Assembly (NCBI GenBank): GCA_016841205.1 | Contig: JAENZP010000006.1 | Span: 1-64,000, forward strand | Reading direction: 5' to 3' | Source of the DNA: Desulfoscipio geothermicus | GTDB taxonomy: Bacteria; Bacillota; Desulfotomaculia; Desulfotomaculales; Desulfallaceae | DNA: 64,000 bases | Part shown: piece after piece, positions 9,997 through 19,716 of the stretch | Position numbering within the stretch: position 1 is the first letter of the stretch | How the letters are laid out: every line of letters begins with the position of its first letter | Notes under the pieces: model-generated | Databases searched by the model: none | What the model was told of the DNA's origin: nothing | Seen by the model: only the letters and a program-made list of their open reading frames with translations | Translations under genes and position numbers: made by a program

Positions 9997-10668
9997 TTGG
10001 GGGAATTATTTCAGTCTCTGGTTAATGCTATGACTTCTTTAACACATTGGCTATATGAGTTTACGAATAGCATAGGTGTTCCCAGTTATGGATTAGCTAT
10101 AATATTATTGACTATTTTGATAAAATTAGTATTGTTTCCGTTAAATCAAAAACAAATGTTATCACTGAAACATATGCAAGAGATACAACCAAAAATTAAA
10201 GAAATACAGGAAAAATATAAGAATAAAGATCCGCAAAAAATGCAACAAAAGATCATGGAAATGTATAAAGAACATAATGTTAATCCGATGGCCGGATGCT
10301 TACCTATGATTGTGCAAATGCCTATATTGATTGCTTTATATCGTTCTTTGCTGCATATACAATTTAAGAATGTTGAGCATGCAGGATTTTTCTGGATTAA
10401 CACTTTATCAGATAAGGACCCCTTTTTTATTTTACCTCTACTGGCTGGTGTTACCACTTATATGCAGACAAAGTTAACTTCATCAACCACTGATCAAACA
10501 CAACGTATGATGCTATATATGATGCCTGTATTTCTTGCATGGATAAGTCTTACATTGCCTTCTGGTTTGGTTTTATACTGGGTAATGTTTAATATTTTGG
10601 GTTTTGCACAACAGTTTTTTGTAAACAGGAAGGTTGCGCAAGCAAGGGAGGGAGCTCCTTCGAAGTGA
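9997..10668 (+). CDS. yidC: Membrane protein insertase YidC (SpoIIIJ/Oxa1 family)
   Basis: Inserts membrane proteins alone or with SecYEG. The 223 residues form the five-helix Gram-positive core without the large periplasmic domain of proteobacteria. No lipobox Cys is seen near the start, unlike Bacillus SpoIIIJ. The first helix reads LAIILLTILIKLVLFPL, with Lys at the place where many family members have the functional Arg. A charged coiled-coil hairpin (KIKEIQEKYKNKDPQKMQQK) follows. Start TTG, with AGGAGGA seven bases upstream. Confidence 0.95.
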   Translation: MGELFQSLVNAMTSLTHWLYEFTNSIGVPSYGLAIILLTILIKLVLFPLNQKQMLSLKHMQEIQPKIKEIQEKYKNKDPQKMQQKIMEMYKEHNVNPMAGCLPMIVQMPILIALYRSLLHIQFKNVEHAGFFWINTLSDKDPFFILPLLAGVTTYMQTKLTSSTTDQTQRMMLYMMPVFLAWISLTLPSGLVLYWVMFNILGFAQQFFVNRKVAQAREGAPSK

Positions 10669-11285
10669 GTTATATTGAAAAAAGCGGCAAAACTGTAGAT
10701 GACGCAGTTGACAGCGCCTTGGCTGAATTAAATGTATCTCTAAATGAAGTAGAAATAGAAATAATTGAGGAACCCAGTAAAGGTTTATTCGGTTTTATAG
10801 GGGTTAAGCCGGCCCGGGTTAGGGTTAAAGTGAAAGAAACCGTTGCTAGACAGGCCAGGGATATTCTTAGTAAAATAATGAAAATAATGAAATTAGAAGT
10901 GGATATTGATTTAGTTGAAAAGGATGAAAAAGTACTTATTAATATAAAAGGTCCGGATTTGGGTATATTAATTGGCAAACGTGGAGAAACTTTAGATGCA
11001 TTACAATATTTGGTGAATTTATCAGCTAATAAAAATGTAGAGAAAAGAAAAAGAATTTTTATTGATATAGAAGGATATCGCAAGCGTCGTGAAGACACTT
11101 TAAAAAAATTAGCCTATAAATTGGCAGATAAAGCGCGTCAGAGAGGTCGTAATGTTATCTTGGAACCCATGAATTCAATGGAGAGAAGAATAATCCATAC
11201 TGCGCTTCAGGGTAGGGATGATATATATACATTTAGCGAGGGAGAGGAACCCTATCGCAAAATAATTATAGCACCTAAAAAATAA
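10665..11285 (+). CDS. jag: RNA-binding protein Jag (KhpB)
   Basis: The 206 residues contain an N-terminal Jag domain (EKSGKTVDDAVDSAL, LFGFIGVKPARV), a KH domain (GILIGKRGETLDALQYLVN, about 105-125) and a C-terminal R3H motif (RRIIHTALQGRDDIYTFSEGEE). KhpB binds RNA and affects cell elongation and sporulation in relatives. The GTG start overlaps the yidC stop by 4 bases. A strong terminator follows, ending the rpmH operon. Confidence 0.94.
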   Translation: MSYIEKSGKTVDDAVDSALAELNVSLNEVEIEIIEEPSKGLFGFIGVKPARVRVKVKETVARQARDILSKIMKIMKLEVDIDLVEKDEKVLINIKGPDLGILIGKRGETLDALQYLVNLSANKNVEKRKRIFIDIEGYRKRREDTLKKLAYKLADKARQRGRNVILEPMNSMERRIIHTALQGRDDIYTFSEGEEPYRKIIIAPKK

Positions 11286-11292
11286 TTATGAT

Positions 11293-11328
11293 AAAAAACC
11301 CAGCACGGAAAAACCGGCTGGGTTTTTT
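11293..11328 (+). terminator. Rho-independent terminator after jag
   Basis: A 12-bp stem AAAAAACCCAGC (11293-11304) with GCTGGGTTTTTT (11317-11328), whose loop can form an additional CGG/CCG pairing. The right arm ends in six T. Confidence 0.9.
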
Positions 11329-11346
11329 ACAACGGAGGTTTTTTTA

Positions 11347-12735
11347 TTGATTGGCGACACCATTGCTGCTATTTCAACTCCACAGGGCGAAGGTGGAATC
11401 GGTATAGTCAGAATAAGCGGACCTGAAGCTATTGAAATAACAAAAAAAATATTTAGATCGGCAAAAAATGCTAACTGGCACCAGCAAAATTTTAAACTTA
11501 ACTATGGTTATATCCATAATCCAGATAATGAGAGAATAATAGATGAAGTATTAGTTGGGATAATGCGTGCTCCGCATTCCTATACTAAAGAAGATGTGGT
11601 GGAGATTAATTGCCACGGTGGAGCACTACCTTTGCGTACAACACTGGAAATGGTTTTAAAAATGGGAGCTCGCATGGCAGAACCCGGTGAATTTACTAAG
11701 CGAGCTTTTTTAAATGGAAGGCTAGATTTGGTCCAAGCAGAATCAATCATTGATATAATAAGAGCTAATACTGATGAAGCCATGCGCTTGGCTATTGGGC
11801 AGTTATCTGGGGGGTTGTCAAATAAGATAGTTGAAATACAAAAGAAATTACTGGAGATAACCGCTCTTATTGAGGCAAACATTGATTTTCCTGAAGAAGA
11901 TATTGATGAGTATAATTTAGATGAAATAAAACAACGTGTTAGGCATGTAGAGCATAAAATAAATAAACTTTTGGAAAAAGCTGAAACAGGCAGGATATAC
12001 CGTGAAGGATTACGTACTGTTATTATTGGTAAGCCAAATGTAGGAAAATCATCATTATTAAATGTTTTATTAAAAGAAAATAGAGCTATTGTTACTGATA
12101 TACCCGGAACAACCAGGGATTTAATTGAAGAAGTAATAAATATCGGCGGCGTACCAATAAAAATTATCGATACTGCAGGTATTCGGGAGACTGAAGATAT
12201 TATAGAAAAATTAGGCGTACAAAAGACCAGAGAGTGTATTTATGCCGCTGATTTTATTATTTTAGTTTTTGACGCATACGACGGGTTAAATAATATTGAT
12301 GACCAAATTATTGAAATGGTTAAACAAAAAAAAGGTATTAAAGTATTAAATAAAGTTGATATTCAAGATCAAGAAAACAATGAAATTAACTACAGAATAA
12401 GAAATTTATTACCGCATTGGCCTTTAGTTGATGTTTCGGCTATTGAGGAATGGGGTATTGAAAAATTGGAGAATGAAATAGTTTCAATAGTCACCGGAGG
12501 TAGGTTTATTCCTAGGGATAATGTTATGATTAGTAATATAAGACATAAAAACCAGCTGATTAAAGCTGCTAATTTTTTAAAGGATGTGCAAAATGCCATA
12601 GATCAGGGTATATCTATTGATTTAATAGCTATTGATATAAGGGGTGCTTGGGAAGCTGTGAGTGAAATAACCGGTACGGCTATTACTGAAAATATAATAG
12701 ATAAAATTTTTGAAGAGTTTTGTATTGGAAAGTGA
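11347..12735 (+). CDS. mnmE: tRNA uridine-5-carboxymethylaminomethyl(34) synthesis GTPase MnmE
   Basis: With MnmG it installs the cmnm5 modification on wobble uridine 34 of tRNAs. The N-terminal folate-binding domain (1-120) is followed by a helical domain, an inserted G domain with GKPNVGKS (228-235), switch DIPGTTRD, DTAGI and NKVD, and the diagnostic C-terminal CIGK (459-462). The length, 462 residues, is standard. Start TTG at 11347 has GGAGG eight bases upstream. mnmG follows 9 bp later. Confidence 0.97.
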   Translation: MIGDTIAAISTPQGEGGIGIVRISGPEAIEITKKIFRSAKNANWHQQNFKLNYGYIHNPDNERIIDEVLVGIMRAPHSYTKEDVVEINCHGGALPLRTTLEMVLKMGARMAEPGEFTKRAFLNGRLDLVQAESIIDIIRANTDEAMRLAIGQLSGGLSNKIVEIQKKLLEITALIEANIDFPEEDIDEYNLDEIKQRVRHVEHKINKLLEKAETGRIYREGLRTVIIGKPNVGKSSLLNVLLKENRAIVTDIPGTTRDLIEEVINIGGVPIKIIDTAGIRETEDIIEKLGVQKTRECIYAADFIILVFDAYDGLNNIDDQIIEMVKQKKGIKVLNKVDIQDQENNEINYRIRNLLPHWPLVDVSAIEEWGIEKLENEIVSIVTGGRFIPRDNVMISNIRHKNQLIKAANFLKDVQNAIDQGISIDLIAIDIRGAWEAVSEITGTAITENIIDKIFEEFCIGK

Positions 12736-12744
12736 GGAAAGTTA

Positions 12745-14634
12745 ATGGAATATTTGGCCGGTAATTATGATGTGGTGGTTATAGGTGCTGGACATGCTGG
12801 TTGCGAAGCTGCTTTAGCGGCAGCCCGTATGGGCATGAAAACTCTAGTGCTTACTATTAATATGGATAATATTGCAATGATGCCGTGTAATCCGGCAATG
12901 GGTGGTCCGGCCAAAGGACAGCTAATAAGGGAAGTTGATGCCTTGGGTGGTGAAATAGGCATTAATACTGACCGGTCAGCCATACAAATGCGGATGCTTA
13001 ACACGGCAAAGGGTCCAGCCGTGCAAGCACTTAGGGCACAAGCTGATAAAAATAATTATCATTTAAATATGCAATGGGTGTTGGAAAACCAAGAAAATTT
13101 GGATATAAAACAAGCCATGGTTGAAAAAATAATTGTTGATGGAGGCTGTGTAAACGGAGTTGTCGGGCAGACTGGTGCTGTTTTTCAAGCACGTTCGGTA
13201 GTTATTGCTACCGGCACTTTTTTAAAGGCTCGAGTTATTATTGGCGATTTAGCATATTCCAGTGGCCCTAGTGGAAATTTCCCATCTATTAATCTATCCG
13301 ATAGTTTAAAAGAGTTGGGATTCACTTTAGGACGATTTAAGACCGGCACTCCGGCCAGGGTAGATAAAAAGAGTATAGACTTTAGTAAAATGAACGTTCA
13401 GCCGGGAGATGAAAAATTATATAATTTTTCATTTATATCAGATGTTAATTATAGAAAACAAGTTCCTTGTTGGCTTACTTATAGTAATGATGAAACTCAC
13501 AAAATAATTAGAGAAAATTTACATCGTTCCCCTTTGTATAGCGGTGTTATAGAAGGCGTTGGTCCGCGTTATTGCCCATCTATTGAAACAAAAGTGGTCA
13601 GGTTTTCAGATAAGCCTGCTCATCAAGTTTTTATTGAACCAGAGGGAAGAAAAACAAATGAAATGTACGTGCAGGGTATGTCAACTAGTTTACCGGAAGA
13701 TGTACAATTGGCCATGTTAAGGACTATACCAGGGTTGGAAAAAGTTGAGATAATTCGTACTGGGTATGCCATAGAATATGATTATATTGTACCAAGCCAG
13801 TTAAAACTAAATCTTGAAACTAAAGATATAAAAGGACTTTTTACTGCCGGACAAATTAATGGAACTTCCGGTTACGAGGAGGCAGCAGCACAGGGGATAA
13901 TTGCCGGCATTAATGCTGCTAGATATGTAAAAAACGAGGAACCATTCATTGTCTCCAGAGCTGAAGGCTATATAGGTGTGTTGATTGATGATCTTGTCAC
14001 TAAGGGTGTTACAGAACCCTATAGATTATTAACTTCCAGGGCTGAATATCGTTTAATGTTGCGTCAGGATAATGCGGATTTAAGGCTTACGGAAAAAGGG
14101 TATCAAATTGGACTGGTAACTCCGGAACGTTATAAACGATTTATTTATAAAAAGGAATCAGTTGAAAAAGAAATTCAGAGAATTAACCTTACTTTAGCAG
14201 TAGCAGGCCCAGAAGTACAAGCCATTCTTGAAGAGAAGAAATCATCGTTTTATCAGGGTAGTATTACTTTGGTAAGTTTATTAAAGAGACCAGAAATAGA
14301 TTATCGTGATTTGGAAAAGATACCGGTCGATCATCCACCGCTGGAAGAGGAAATTAAAGAAGAAGTAGAAATTCAAATAAAATATGAAGGTTATATTAAA
14401 AAACAAGCATCTCAAATTAATAAATTTGAAAGAATTGAACAAATGAAGATACCATCTGACATCGATTATTCTAAGATAAAGGGTTTGGCTGTAGAGGCGG
14501 TGCAGAAATTAGAGGAGATTAGGCCTTTATCTATAGGGCAGGCTTCACGTATATCAGGTGTCAATCCGGCTGATATATCAGTTCTATTGATTCATTTAGA
14601 ACAAAAAAGGCGTGAACGTATGGTAAAAAATTAA
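12745..14634 (+). CDS. mnmG: tRNA uridine-5-carboxymethylaminomethyl(34) synthesis enzyme MnmG (GidA)
   Basis: FAD- and NADH-dependent partner of MnmE. The 629 residues start with the FAD-binding fold [21 protein letters not shown], then the family motifs [13 protein letters not shown] and [14 protein letters not shown], and end with a helical MnmE-interacting domain. It is separated from mnmE by 9 bp and from rsmG by 21 bp, forming an operon conserved in Firmicutes. Confidence 0.97.
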   Translation: MEYLAGNYDVVVIGAGHAGCEAALAAARMGMKTLVLTINMDNIAMMPCNPAMGGPAKGQLIREVDALGGEIGINTDRSAIQMRMLNTAKGPAVQALRAQADKNNYHLNMQWVLENQENLDIKQAMVEKIIVDGGCVNGVVGQTGAVFQARSVVIATGTFLKARVIIGDLAYSSGPSGNFPSINLSDSLKELGFTLGRFKTGTPARVDKKSIDFSKMNVQPGDEKLYNFSFISDVNYRKQVPCWLTYSNDETHKIIRENLHRSPLYSGVIEGVGPRYCPSIETKVVRFSDKPAHQVFIEPEGRKTNEMYVQGMSTSLPEDVQLAMLRTIPGLEKVEIIRTGYAIEYDYIVPSQLKLNLETKDIKGLFTAGQINGTSGYEEAAAQGIIAGINAARYVKNEEPFIVSRAEGYIGVLIDDLVTKGVTEPYRLLTSRAEYRLMLRQDNADLRLTEKGYQIGLVTPERYKRFIYKKESVEKEIQRINLTLAVAGPEVQAILEEKKSSFYQGSITLVSLLKRPEIDYRDLEKIPVDHPPLEEEIKEEVEIQIKYEGYIKKQASQINKFERIEQMKIPSDIDYSKIKGLAVEAVQKLEEIRPLSIGQASRISGVNPADISVLLIHLEQKRRERMVKN

Positions 14635-14655
14635 TTTTATGGGGATAGATAATCA

Positions 14656-15372
14656 ATGAACGACCTTTTTAGACAAACAATTATGCAAGGTTGTAAAATA
14701 TTGGGTATTGAAATTAAAAAAAATGTTATCGATAAATTTCAAATATATTACCAAATGTTATATGAAAAAAATAAGGAATATAACTTAACTGCTATTACTT
14801 ACCCGATAGAAGCAGCGGAAAAACATTTTATTGATTCCTTAACCTTGCATAATGAGATTAGTTTATTATCTGCTAATAGAATTGTAGATATAGGCAGCGG
14901 TGCTGGTTTTCCAGGTTTGCCGTTAAAAATCTATCAAGATGATTTTGATATGACTTTAGTTGATGCAGTGGGAAAGAAAGTTAAATTTATACAGCAGGTT
15001 ATTCAAACATTAAATTTACAAAATGTCATTGCGGTGCAGGCCAGGATTGAAGATTTTGCTTCCACCAGCAGAGAAACATATGCTTTAGCTGTAAGCAGGG
15101 CAGTGGCTGAATTAAGGGTATTAGCTGAATATGCTTTACCATTAATTAAAGTTGGTGGTTTTTTTGTCGCCACAAAGGGTCCCAATATTCAAGAAGAATT
15201 AAAATTTGCTGATCAAGCTATTAATATCCTTGGTGGAGAAATATTGAAAATACGCCATATATCTTTACCAATAAGCAATGAAGATAGATTTATTATTACA
15301 ATTAAAAAAATTAAACATACACCTGCTAATTATCCAAGAAGAGCGGGTATACCAAAAAAAAGACCGTTATAG
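14656..15372 (+). CDS. rsmG: 16S rRNA (guanine527-N7)-methyltransferase RsmG (GidB)
   Basis: SAM-dependent methyltransferase for G527 of 16S rRNA. The 238 residues contain the SAM-binding motif VDIGSGAGFPGLPLK and family motifs NLTAI and AVSRAVAELRVLAEY. The C-terminal KYPRRAG-like end reads NYPRRAGIPKKRPL, typical of RsmG. ATG with GGGGAT upstream. A terminator follows, so mnmE-mnmG-rsmG make one unit. Confidence 0.96.
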   Translation: MNDLFRQTIMQGCKILGIEIKKNVIDKFQIYYQMLYEKNKEYNLTAITYPIEAAEKHFIDSLTLHNEISLLSANRIVDIGSGAGFPGLPLKIYQDDFDMTLVDAVGKKVKFIQQVIQTLNLQNVIAVQARIEDFASTSRETYALAVSRAVAELRVLAEYALPLIKVGGFFVATKGPNIQEELKFADQAINILGGEILKIRHISLPISNEDRFIITIKKIKHTPANYPRRAGIPKKRPL

Positions 15373-15383
15373 TATTAAATTTT

Positions 15384-15410
15384 AACAGAGATTTTGATCT
15401 CTGTTTTTTA
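15384..15410 (+). terminator. Rho-independent terminator after rsmG
   Basis: A 9-bp perfect stem AACAGAGAT/ATCTCTGTT (15384-15392, 15397-15405) with a 4-base loop, then a T run. Confidence 0.88.
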
Positions 15411-15496
15411 TTGCCTGAAAGTGGGAGGAAGTAAGGTTATTTATGAAGAATAAAAATTTATATAAAGATATAAGAAGCATCTAAGGAGTGCATATT

Positions 15497-16258
15497 GTGG
15501 GACAAATAATTGCTATTGCTAATCAAAAGGGGGGAGTGGGTAAAACCACAACGGCCGTTAACATTTCTGCTTGGCTATCTATATTGGGGAGTAGGGTAAT
15601 GCTCGTCGATATTGATCCACAGGGAAACGCCACAAGCGGTATCGGTGTTGAAAAGGACAATCTTGAATACTCTATATATGATTTGATTTTAGGTAATACG
15701 GAAATTAATAATGTGAAGAAAACAAATATATTAGAAAGACTTGATTTAATACCGTCATCCATAGAATTGGCCGGTGCCGAGATTGAAATGGTCGGCATAA
15801 AAAGCAGGGAGTATTTATTAAGAAATATTTTAGAAAAAGAAAAAGTTCAATATGATTACATTATTATTGACTGTCCACCTTCTCTTGGATTATTAACTAT
15901 AAATGCTCTCGTAGCAGCAAATTCGATTATTGTTCCTTTGCAATGTGAATATTATGCCTTGGAAGGTCTCGGTCAGTTAATGAACACAATAAAACTGGTG
16001 CAGCAGAGTTTAAACAAGGAATTAATAATTAAAGGTGTGGTACTGACTATGTTTGATGGTCGTACAAATTTATCTATACAAGTTGTTGACGAGGTAAAGA
16101 AATTTTTTAAGGACAAGGTATATAAAAGTATTATTCCTCGCAATGTTCGATTAAGTGAAGCGCCAAGTCATGGTAAGCCGGTTATGTTATATGACCGACG
16201 ATCTAGGGGCTCAGAACTTTACCGGGAATTAGCGTGTGAGGTGATGGGTATTGACTAA
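15497..16258 (+). CDS. parA: Chromosome partitioning ATPase ParA/Soj
   Basis: Deviant Walker A ATPase that, with ParB-parS, drives origin segregation and modulates DnaA. It begins GQIIAIANQKGGVGKTTT, and VDIDPQGNATSG follows. I prefer GTG 15497 (253 residues): AAGGAG lies eight bases before it, whereas GTG 15488 overlaps that site. It overlaps parB by 8 bp. No noc gene lies between rsmG and parA, unlike in Bacillus. Confidence 0.95.
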   Translation: MGQIIAIANQKGGVGKTTTAVNISAWLSILGSRVMLVDIDPQGNATSGIGVEKDNLEYSIYDLILGNTEINNVKKTNILERLDLIPSSIELAGAEIEMVGIKSREYLLRNILEKEKVQYDYIIIDCPPSLGLLTINALVAANSIIVPLQCEYYALEGLGQLMNTIKLVQQSLNKELIIKGVVLTMFDGRTNLSIQVVDEVKKFFKDKVYKSIIPRNVRLSEAPSHGKPVMLYDRRSRGSELYRELACEVMGID

Positions 16259-17105
16259 AAAAAAGGGGTTGGGTAAAGGGCTTTCAGCTTTAATACCTGT
16301 TGAAGAAGAAGATATTAATAGTGTTAATAATGAAATGAGAGAGGTCTTTATAAATAAAATATATCCCAATGCAAATCAACCCAGGCAAAAACTTGATGAA
16401 GAAAGTTTAAAAGAACTAATTTATTCAATAAAGACCCATGGTCTTATTCAACCCATTGTTGTTCGCCCAGCTCAAGATGATTGCTATGAAATAATTGCTG
16501 GTGAAAGACGTTGGTTGGCATGTAATAAGATAGGTTTAAAAAAAGTGCCTGTTATTATAAAAATATATAGCGATTTAGAAGCTTCTGCTGCTGCACTTAT
16601 TGAAAATATTCAGAGAGAAGATTTAAATGCTGTAGACGAAGCTAATGCCTATAGAAAATTAATGGATAATTACGGGTTAACTCAAGAAGAATTATCTGTT
16701 AAAGTTGGTAAGAGCCGTTCCTTTATTGGTAATATGGTAAGAATATTAGCGTTACCCGATGCGATAAAAGATTTATTGCTGGAGGGTTTAATAACTGCCG
16801 GTCATGCGCGAGCTTTATTAACTTTGCCTGATAGTGAAACTCAAGTTAAATTTGGATTAAAAATTATTAAACAGCAACTTAGTGTACGTAAGACTGAAGA
16901 AATTGTAAAAAGGTTTACTGAAAACGTGAATAAAAAAGAAAAAGATAAGCCTGTTTTTTCAACCTTGGAATGGGAAAAACAACTTATTCAGGATTTTGGT
17001 AAAAGGATAAAAATAAAAGGCAACTCAAATGGAAGCGGTAAACTTATTATAAAGTATAGCAATAGTGATGAGTTGAAAAGTTTAATAAATAAAATAAAAA
17101 ATTAA
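16251..17105 (+). CDS. parB: Chromosome partitioning protein ParB/Spo0J
   Basis: CTPase and parS-binding clamp. The N-terminal Lys-rich KKKGLGKGLSALIP motif contacts ParA. The ParB/Srx domain has GLIQPIVVRP and the CTP-binding GERRWLACNKIG, followed by ENIQREDLNAVDEA and the helix-turn-helix LSVKVGKSRSFIGNMVRIL. Length 284, start TTG with GAGGTGATGGG upstream, overlapping parA. A perfect parS site is 7 bp past its stop. Confidence 0.96.
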   Translation: MTKKKGLGKGLSALIPVEEEDINSVNNEMREVFINKIYPNANQPRQKLDEESLKELIYSIKTHGLIQPIVVRPAQDDCYEIIAGERRWLACNKIGLKKVPVIIKIYSDLEASAAALIENIQREDLNAVDEANAYRKLMDNYGLTQEELSVKVGKSRSFIGNMVRILALPDAIKDLLLEGLITAGHARALLTLPDSETQVKFGLKIIKQQLSVRKTEEIVKRFTENVNKKEKDKPVFSTLEWEKQLIQDFGKRIKIKGNSNGSGKLIIKYSNSDELKSLINKIKN

Positions 17106-17111
17106 TAAAAA

Positions 17112-17127
17112 TGTTTCACGTGAAACA
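17112..17127. promoter_or_regulatory. parS: parS centromere site
   Basis: TGTTTCACGTGAAACA, a perfect 16-bp palindrome identical to the Bacillus parS consensus bound by ParB. It lies just downstream of parB and before a terminator, about 8 kb from the putative origin. I found no second perfect copy in the window. Confidence 0.95.
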
Positions 17128-17134
17128 AAATATA

Positions 17135-17169
17135 AGCCTGGAGTTACAAACAACTCCGGGCTTTTTTTT
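17135..17169 (+). terminator. Terminator after parB
   Basis: An 11-bp stem with one wobble (17135-17145 with 17152-17162) is followed by seven or more T. It overlaps the 3' end of the convergent yyaC gene, whose stop lies in the left arm. Confidence 0.85.
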
Positions 17170-17743
17170 GCCAGCATTCTAAAGCTACTTTGGACAGACC
17201 TTTAACAATAACATCTGCCATTTTCATTACCAAATTAAGCCGTGTATTTTGCAGTACCAGATATTCCATAAATCCGCCTACATTAACAATGCCTGTAATA
17301 TAAATATGTCCAACGGGGGGTAAGGATTTATTTACACCAGCGCCCGGTTGCAGTGAGCCGTCTCCGATTGTTATATGGCCAACATTATTAATACTCCCCA
17401 AACAAGCATCCAAAGCAATGATAAAAGGATCTGAGTATTTTTGCTGAATACTTTTGAGACATTCTTGTAAATTGCCCGCATGCACTGGATGGTCAAGGTT
17501 TCCATATAACTCAAAAAAGCCATTATGTTTACAATTTAATTTACTACCTACTAAAGGTCCCAAACAATCGCCTGTCGAGCGATCAGTACCTATACATATA
17601 ATAACTACTGGTCTGGAATGAAAAACATTATATTGGTTAAATTTGTTCATTATAGAAATGTAAATTTCTTCCGAAGCTTGTGGATCCTCAATGTGCACAA
17701 TCCTTTTTTTTGTATTATTAAATGTTTGATTTGCTATAGCCAT
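17144..17743 (-). CDS. yyaC: Sporulation protein YyaC (DUF1256, hydrogenase-maturation-protease-like fold)
   Basis: The 199-residue protein belongs to the DUF1256/YyaC family. The motifs are VVIICIGTDRSTGDCLGPLVG (shown as CIGTDRSTGDCLGPLVG), LHGNLDHPVHA-like YGNLDHPVHAGNL, and ALDACLGS. The fold resembles hydrogenase maturation peptidases. YyaC is expressed in sporulating Bacillus, and its activity is uncertain. It converges on parB, as in Bacillus, and has AAGAGGTGATAAC before ATG. Presence supports a spore-forming host. Confidence 0.9.
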   Translation of the reverse strand: MAIANQTFNNTKKRIVHIEDPQASEEIYISIMNKFNQYNVFHSRPVVIICIGTDRSTGDCLGPLVGSKLNCKHNGFFELYGNLDHPVHAGNLQECLKSIQQKYSDPFIIALDACLGSINNVGHITIGDGSLQPGAGVNKSLPPVGHIYITGIVNVGGFMEYLVLQNTRLNLVMKMADVIVKGLSKVALECWQKKARSCL

Positions 17744-17799
17744 GTTATCACCTCTTATAAAACAAACAACTAATATATTTATTTCCTTGTTGGTAACGA

Positions 17800-17828
17800 A
17801 TTATTCTTTTTTAGTTAAAGAATAATTA
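17800..17828. repeat. AT-rich inverted repeat between yyaC and the YkvI-like gene
   Basis: A perfect 11-bp inverted repeat (17800-17810 with 17818-17828) with a 7-base spacer in the intergenic space of divergent genes. It could be an operator or weak RNA hairpin; nothing else identifies it. Confidence 0.5.
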
Positions 17829-17872
17829 ACTATTGCATAAACTCACCTTATAGGGATGGAGGTGATGGCACT

Positions 17873-18967
17873 GTGCTGTATAGAAAAATTTCTACTATAA
17901 AAATTGTTGCTATATATATGGGAGCTGTAATAGGTGCGGGTTTTGCGTCCGGCCAGGAAATAATGCAATTTATAATTGTGCATGGCCATGACGGCATTAA
18001 AGAAGTTTTGTTGATTACTTTTTTATTTAGCTATCTCGGAGCTATGATTCTGTATCTTTCTGAGAAACTTAAAACTGATAATTATGTAATTTTAATAAAT
18101 TATCTAGTTGGTAAGAAAATAGCAAAATTGCTTGATATAATAAGCTTATTAATGCTTGCGGGTGGATTGAGTGTAATGCTTTCCGGTGGTGGAGCAGTAT
18201 TTAGTGAGCACTTTAATATGGCTGCCTGGTTTGGAATCTTAGTAATAGTCATAATTACTTGCCTTGTTTTACTATACGGAATACAAGGGGTTGTGTGGTT
18301 AAATGCTTTTTTGGTGCCAATAAAAATAACCGCTATTCTATTAATATCATTATTACTAATAAAGATACAAAATGCCCCCGCTGAGACAAATATAATCATG
18401 GAGTCATCCGAAAATATTTATAGGCATTGGTTTATTTCCGGTTTATTGTATGTTTCCTATAATATGATTTTAGTGATTGCAGTATTATCCACTATCGGAA
18501 AAGGTATCAATACAAGAAAGGCCATAATCGGCGGAGTACTGGGCGGTCTAGGTTTGGGTATTACGGCTGGGGTTATGTTTCTAGCCGGACTAACCGTATA
18601 TCCAGAAATTACAAAATATAAAATACCCATGTTATATATGGCCGGGTTACTAGGTGCTGGTGTAAAAAGCATTATGGGATTTTTAATTTGGGTGGCTATT
18701 TTGACCACTACCGTAGCTAATGCACATGGCTTTGCGGCCCGGATGGCTGAAACAAATAGCAACATGTATAAGGTAATAGGGATTGGAATTACTCTGCTAG
18801 CAATACCTTTAGCAAGATTAGATTTTGATAAGTTGGTTGGCTTAATATACCCTATTTTTGGATATGCGGGTTTATTGTTAATTATTATATTAATATTGGG
18901 ACCACCATTAAAATTTTTACGGCTAATTATTTTGAGGAGGAGAAATAACGGGGAGGGAAAGTATTGA
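17873..18967 (+). CDS. YkvI-like multi-pass membrane transporter
   Basis: The 364-residue integral membrane protein has about ten hydrophobic helices and the N-terminal signature MGAVIGAGFASGQEIMQF. This resembles Bacillus YkvI and the LeuT/APC-type fold, where such an early glycine-rich helix break binds sodium or substrate. Substrate is unknown. Start GTG follows GGAGGTGATGGCACT. It overlaps the downstream cvpA start by 4 bp, so the two are coupled. A promoter was not clear. Confidence 0.8.
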   Translation: MLYRKISTIKIVAIYMGAVIGAGFASGQEIMQFIIVHGHDGIKEVLLITFLFSYLGAMILYLSEKLKTDNYVILINYLVGKKIAKLLDIISLLMLAGGLSVMLSGGGAVFSEHFNMAAWFGILVIVIITCLVLLYGIQGVVWLNAFLVPIKITAILLISLLLIKIQNAPAETNIIMESSENIYRHWFISGLLYVSYNMILVIAVLSTIGKGINTRKAIIGGVLGGLGLGITAGVMFLAGLTVYPEITKYKIPMLYMAGLLGAGVKSIMGFLIWVAILTTTVANAHGFAARMAETNSNMYKVIGIGITLLAIPLARLDFDKLVGLIYPIFGYAGLLLIIILILGPPLKFLRLIILRRRNNGEGKY

Positions 18968-19620
18968 ACTGGCTGGACTGGGTATTAATTTTAATTGTAA
19001 TATTTTCCGCTATAAAAGGGCTACGCACCGGATTTTTCGCAGGAGTGGCCAGGTTTATAGGATTGATTTTGGGTATTACGGTTGCTTTTACAGGTTACCG
19101 GAAACTGGCTGCATATGCTGACAGGCAGTGGGGATGGGGAGATAGTATTACTGAATTATTAGTAAATCATTTTTCTTCTTCCCTATTAAATGATGTAACC
19201 AATAAAATTAATATTAATAAATTACAACAAAACATCCCTCACTACCAAGATCAGCTATTATCGGAAGGTTTGAATAATATTGCTCACCAATTAGCTATCA
19301 CAGTATTGGATTTTCTATCCTTCATTGTAATACTGATATTAGTAACATTGGTAGTAAAGATGGCTATGAGTTTTTTCTCAAGTGCAGTAGCCCATACTTT
19401 TCTTAGCCCATTAGATTATTTTGGTGGATTACTTTTGGGACTTGTACGTGGTGTACTTATAGTTCTGATTATAACGTTGCTATTAGAACCTGTACTGGCC
19501 ACCGAGGTAAATTCGAGTCAAACACAAGCTGGATTTATTAGTCATGCTGCAAAAGGTTCATTAATAGTCCCGTACTCATTGCAGTTGCTGAATATATTAA
19601 ACCTACATTTACCTCGATAG
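18964..19620 (+). CDS. cvpA: CvpA family membrane protein
   Basis: The 218-residue protein begins MNWLDWVLILIVIFSAIKGLRTGF, the usual CvpA start, and has four predicted membrane segments with a soluble central stretch. The family is named for colicin V production, but its general role (envelope homeostasis) is unresolved. TTG start overlaps the preceding transporter, preceded by GGGAGGG. Confidence 0.85.
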   Translation: MNWLDWVLILIVIFSAIKGLRTGFFAGVARFIGLILGITVAFTGYRKLAAYADRQWGWGDSITELLVNHFSSSLLNDVTNKININKLQQNIPHYQDQLLSEGLNNIAHQLAITVLDFLSFIVILILVTLVVKMAMSFFSSAVAHTFLSPLDYFGGLLLGLVRGVLIVLIITLLLEPVLATEVNSSQTQAGFISHAAKGSLIVPYSLQLLNILNLHLPR

Positions 19621-19716
19621 TAATCCTCAGTTGATTGCTTGGAGTTATTGGTACTAATGGATGTAAATATATAAGCAGGTCATAATAGATATATAAATAC
19701 CATTAGGGGGGTACGT

